From DATLGB01 sp035540675 (GTDB taxonomy: Bacteria > Actinomycetota > Thermoleophilia > Solirubrobacterales > Solirubrobacteraceae): a stretch of 11,558 nt of DNA. Below are positions 9,465 through 11,558 of this stretch, piece by piece. The DNA lies in NCBI GenBank assembly GCA_035540675.1, contig DATLGB010000038.1:1-11558 (forward strand). The letters run 5' to 3'. How positions within the stretch are numbered: position 1 is the stretch's first letter; every line of letters starts with the position of its first letter. The notes beneath the pieces were generated by a model. It searched no databases, was not told the DNA's origin, and saw only the letters and a list, made by a program, of their open reading frames with translations. The position numbers were made by a program, and so were the translations under genes.

Positions 9465-11366
9465 TCACGGCTCGACACGCACGTCGAGGTCCCCGTCGAC
9501 CGCGGCGCGGGCGACCGCCCGGCCGTCGCGGCCGCGCTCCACGCGCAGGTCCACGCGCGCGCCGGCGATCCGCAGTCCGCGGACGTGCGCCGCGCCGGTC
9601 CCGCGCGGCAGCAGCGGGCGGCGGATCGTCAGCCGCCCGTCGAGACCCTCCGGTACGAGGCCGAGGGCGGCGGCGCCGAGGTGCGGGAGGGCGCCCGCCG
9701 CCCACGCCTGCGGGCGGCACGCGACCGGGTACGGCACGGGCGCCGCCTCGTCGCCCCGCGGCTGCCCGCCGAACAGCTCGGGCAGGCGCTGGTCGGCGGC
9801 GCCCGCGGCGGCGTCGAGCAGGCCGCCGAAGACGCGCAGGAAGTCGGCGTCGAAGCCGTGCTCGCGCAGCCCGGCCGCGATCAACGCGCAGTCGTGCGGC
9901 CAGACGCTGCCCAGGTGGTAGCTGAGCGGGTCGTAGCCGGCCTCGGCGGCGCCGAGCGTCCGGATGCCCCAGCCGGAGAACATGTCGGGTCCCATGAGCG
10001 CGTCGCGGATCGCCCGGGCGCGGGCGGGGGCGACGGCGCGCGCCCACAGCAGGTGGCCCTGGTTGGAGGCCAGCGCGCGGCTCGCGCGGCCGGTGCCGTC
10101 GGCGCCGATCGCGTAGAAGCCGCGGTCCTCGAGCCAGAGGCGCTCGAGGCGGGCGGCGTGGGCGTCCGCGGCGTGGCGCAGCCGCCCGGCCGTCGCCGCG
10201 TCGCCGTCGCGCTCGAACAGGCGGGCGAGGCCGCGGCGGGCGCGGATGGCGTAGCCCTGCGGCTCGACCAGCGCCACGGGCGGCTCGAGCGGGCGCCCGC
10301 GCTCGTCCGGCACGCCGGCGGCCGAGTCCTTCCAGCCCTGGTTGCGCAGCCCGCCGGGGGCGCGCGCGGCGTAGTCGAGCAGCCCGTCGCCGTCGCGGTC
10401 GCCCGCGCCGTCGAGCCAGCCCACCATCGCCTCGGCGGCCGGGCGCAACTCCCGGAACAGATCGAGGCTGCCGGCGACGTCGGCGTGGTCGGCCAGCAGG
10501 CACAGCCACAGCGGCGTGGCGTCGACCGTCCCGTAGTAGCGGGCGAGCGGCGTCAGGCCGGCGGCGGCCGCCTCGCCGGGGCGCAGCTCGTGCAGGACCT
10601 TGCCCGGGTCCTCCTCGCGCACGGTGTCGACGCGGGTCCCGAGCTCGCGCGCGAGCAGCCGCAGCGTCTGCTCGGCCATGTCGGGGGCGAAGGGCAGGAC
10701 CTGCAGCGCCGTGATGAGGCTGTCGCGCCCGAACAGCGCCACGTACCAGGGGACGCCGGCGGCGAAGTAGCTCAGGCCGTGCATCGAGGAGCGCAGCAGG
10801 CGCAGGTCGTCGCGCGCGCGGTCGAGCAGGCGCTGGAGGGCCGGGTCGTCGACCTCGACGGTCGCGTGGGGCGCTGCCGGCGCGGGCGGCGGCGGTGCCG
10901 GCTCGAGGACGTAGCGCAGGGCGATCGCGCGGGCGCCGCGGAAGCGCAGGACCCCTGCGGCGTCGACCTCGTCGGGCGCCGGGTCGGCGGTGACGGTGGT
11001 CGAGCGCAGCACGCCGTCGCGCCCGCGCGCGTGCAGGCGCAGGCCGCCGGCCACCGGCTCGCAGCGGGCGGCGCCGGGGGCGGGAGGCGGCGCGAACCCG
11101 CGCAGCGCGAGCATGGGCGCGAAGTCGGCCGCGAGCCGCAGCGTGACGTCGCCGCGGGCGTCGATGCGCTCGTGGACGAGGCCGCCCGCGTCGAGGGTGC
11201 GGACGACGCCCGCGGCGCCCTCCGCACGGTGCCCGGAGACGTACCGGCAGTCGTCCATGTAGACCCCGAGCGCGTGGTCTGACCCAAGCGGCAGCGAGCC
11301 GTCCGGGAGCGTCGCCGAGAAGACGTTGCCGGCCTTGTCGACCGCGCTCTGGGAGATGTCCTCCAT
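9465..11366 (-). CDS. Glycogen-debranching-type glycosidase (GDE_N_bis plus (alpha/alpha)6 domain)
   Basis: The protein has 633 residues with no signal peptide, so it is cytoplasmic. The N-terminal beta-rich domain (about 10-160) has FSATLPDGSLPLG and YMDDCRYVSGH, typical of the glycogen debranching N-terminal domain. The C-terminal (alpha/alpha)6 barrel (about 175-590) has WYVALFGRDSLITALQ (207-222), RNQGWKDS (341-348) with Asp347 a likely acid, SYHLGSVWPHD (482-492) and RLPELFGG (527-534) with Glu530 a likely base, as in COG3408/GH63-like enzymes. Annotation pipelines usually call these amylo-alpha-1,6-glucosidase, but actinobacterial members may act on other alpha-glucosides, so the substrate is unsure. 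AGGAG lies 9 nt before the ATG at 11366. The M14 gene starts 35 bp after its stop, so the three minus-strand genes probably form one operon with this gene first. Confidence 0.88.
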   Translation of the reverse strand: MEDISQSAVDKAGNVFSATLPDGSLPLGSDHALGVYMDDCRYVSGHRAEGAAGVVRTLDAGGLVHERIDARGDVTLRLAADFAPMLALRGFAPPPAPGAARCEPVAGGLRLHARGRDGVLRSTTVTADPAPDEVDAAGVLRFRGARAIALRYVLEPAPPPPAPAAPHATVEVDDPALQRLLDRARDDLRLLRSSMHGLSYFAAGVPWYVALFGRDSLITALQVLPFAPDMAEQTLRLLARELGTRVDTVREEDPGKVLHELRPGEAAAAGLTPLARYYGTVDATPLWLCLLADHADVAGSLDLFRELRPAAEAMVGWLDGAGDRDGDGLLDYAARAPGGLRNQGWKDSAAGVPDERGRPLEPPVALVEPQGYAIRARRGLARLFERDGDAATAGRLRHAADAHAARLERLWLEDRGFYAIGADGTGRASRALASNQGHLLWARAVAPARARAIRDALMGPDMFSGWGIRTLGAAEAGYDPLSYHLGSVWPHDCALIAAGLREHGFDADFLRVFGGLLDAAAGAADQRLPELFGGQPRGDEAAPVPYPVACRPQAWAAGALPHLGAAALGLVPEGLDGRLTIRRPLLPRGTGAAHVRGLRIAGARVDLRVERGRDGRAVARAAVDGDLDVRVEP

Positions 11367-11375
11367 CCGGTCCCG

Positions 11376-11380
11376 CTCCT
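11376..11380 (-). promoter_or_regulatory. Ribosome binding site of the debranching-type gene
   Basis: AGGAG on the minus strand lies 9 nt before the ATG at 11366 and supports that start. Its first base (11380) is also the first base of the -10-like TACACT of uvrB on the other strand. Confidence 0.55.
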
Positions 11381-11391
11381 ACACTCGAGGG
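11380..11391 (+). promoter_or_regulatory. uvrB -10-like box and ribosome binding site
   Basis: TACACT (11380-11385) fits TANNNT. It is followed by GAGGG (11387-11391), 6 nt before the ATG at 11398. Both cannot serve the same transcript: a start about 7 nt after TACACT would leave out the Shine-Dalgarno site. Either the gene is expressed from this box with a leader of about 5 nt, or from a promoter further upstream inside the divergent gene. No LexA-type (SOS) box is evident in the 31-bp gap. Confidence 0.4.
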
Positions 11392-11397
11392 TTCGCC

Positions 11398-11558
11398 ATG
11401 CCGCCATTCAAGCTCGACACCGTCTTCTCGCCGACCGCGGACCAGCCGGCGGCGATCGACTCGCTCGCGGAGGGTCTCACGGCGAACGAGCGCTTCCTGA
11501 CGCTGCTCGGGGCGACGGGCACGGGCAAGACGATGACGATGGCGGCGACGATCGAGCG
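11398..11558 (+). CDS. uvrB: UvrABC system protein B, N-terminal part
   Basis: The first 53 codons of uvrB are present; the rest runs past the right edge. The sequence opens MPPFKLDTVFSPTADQPAAI, with the family's 'F-x-L...P-x-x-DQP-x-AI' start. The Walker A motif GATGTGKT follows (about residues 39-46), within LLGATGTGKTMTMAATIE. UvrB is the damage-verifying helicase that UvrA loads on DNA and that recruits the UvrC nuclease in nucleotide-excision repair. The start is supported by GAGGG 6 nt upstream. The debranching-type gene runs the opposite way, starting 31 bp away. Confidence 0.95.
   Translation, partial: MPPFKLDTVFSPTADQPAAIDSLAEGLTANERFLTLLGATGTGKTMTMAATIE

Noticed and set aside
4780..9921. 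A plus-strand open frame of about 1713 codons running antisense to the GH3, M14 and part of the debranching-type genes
   Set aside because: Its translation is low-complexity Ala/Arg/Gly/Asp/His-rich sequence with no domain, and the opposite strand carries three genes with intact catalytic motifs. Long antisense frames are expected at this GC content because stop codons are rare.
9430..10509. In-frame upstream extension of the M14 gene, as if it were a fusion protein
   Set aside because: The extension overlaps the well-supported debranching-type gene and is Arg/Ala low complexity. A proper signal peptide begins at the ATG at 9429.

Overview
The window is very GC-rich, with G or C at most third codon positions, and is densely packed with genes. 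Gene content and several starts that look leaderless fit a high-GC actinobacterium. The style of the genes (Ala/Arg-rich secreted proteins, TANNNT -10 boxes 6-7 nt before start codons) resembles Thermoleophilia/Solirubrobacterales, but that placement is inference and was not checked by any search.

Layout. (1) Positions 1-248, minus strand: the N-terminal end of a lipoprotein, probably the solute-binding subunit of a sugar ABC importer, cut by the window edge. (2) 391-1290, minus: a stand-alone protein with a ParB/sulfiredoxin-type fold. (3) 1291-1392: a short divergent control region with two perfect inverted repeats and a promoter-like element facing each way. (4) 1393-4659, plus: a three-gene cassette of a short AraC-type regulator, a VOC (glyoxalase/bleomycin-resistance fold) protein and a short UvrA-like/DrrC-like double-ABC ATPase. 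(5) 4672-11366, minus: three closely spaced genes transcribed in the order glycogen-debranching-type glycosidase, secreted M14 zinc carboxypeptidase, GH3 beta-glycosidase with a PA14 insert. (6) 11398 to the end, plus: the start of uvrB, divergent from the debranching-type gene across only 31 bp.

How the genes may work together. The plus-strand cassette looks like a small-molecule or DNA-damage resistance unit: a regulator, a probable drug-binding VOC protein and a UvrA-like ATPase that lacks the UvrB-docking region. The minus-strand block and the sugar-binding lipoprotein suggest uptake and breakdown of oligosaccharides inside the cell, with a secreted peptidase in between. uvrB is the housekeeping nucleotide-excision repair helicase. 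It is probably unrelated to the UvrA-like paralogue despite being about 6.7 kb away.

No tRNA, rRNA, CRISPR array, insertion sequence or attachment site was recognised. There is no stretch above 300 bp without a gene; the largest gap is 142 bp (249-390).
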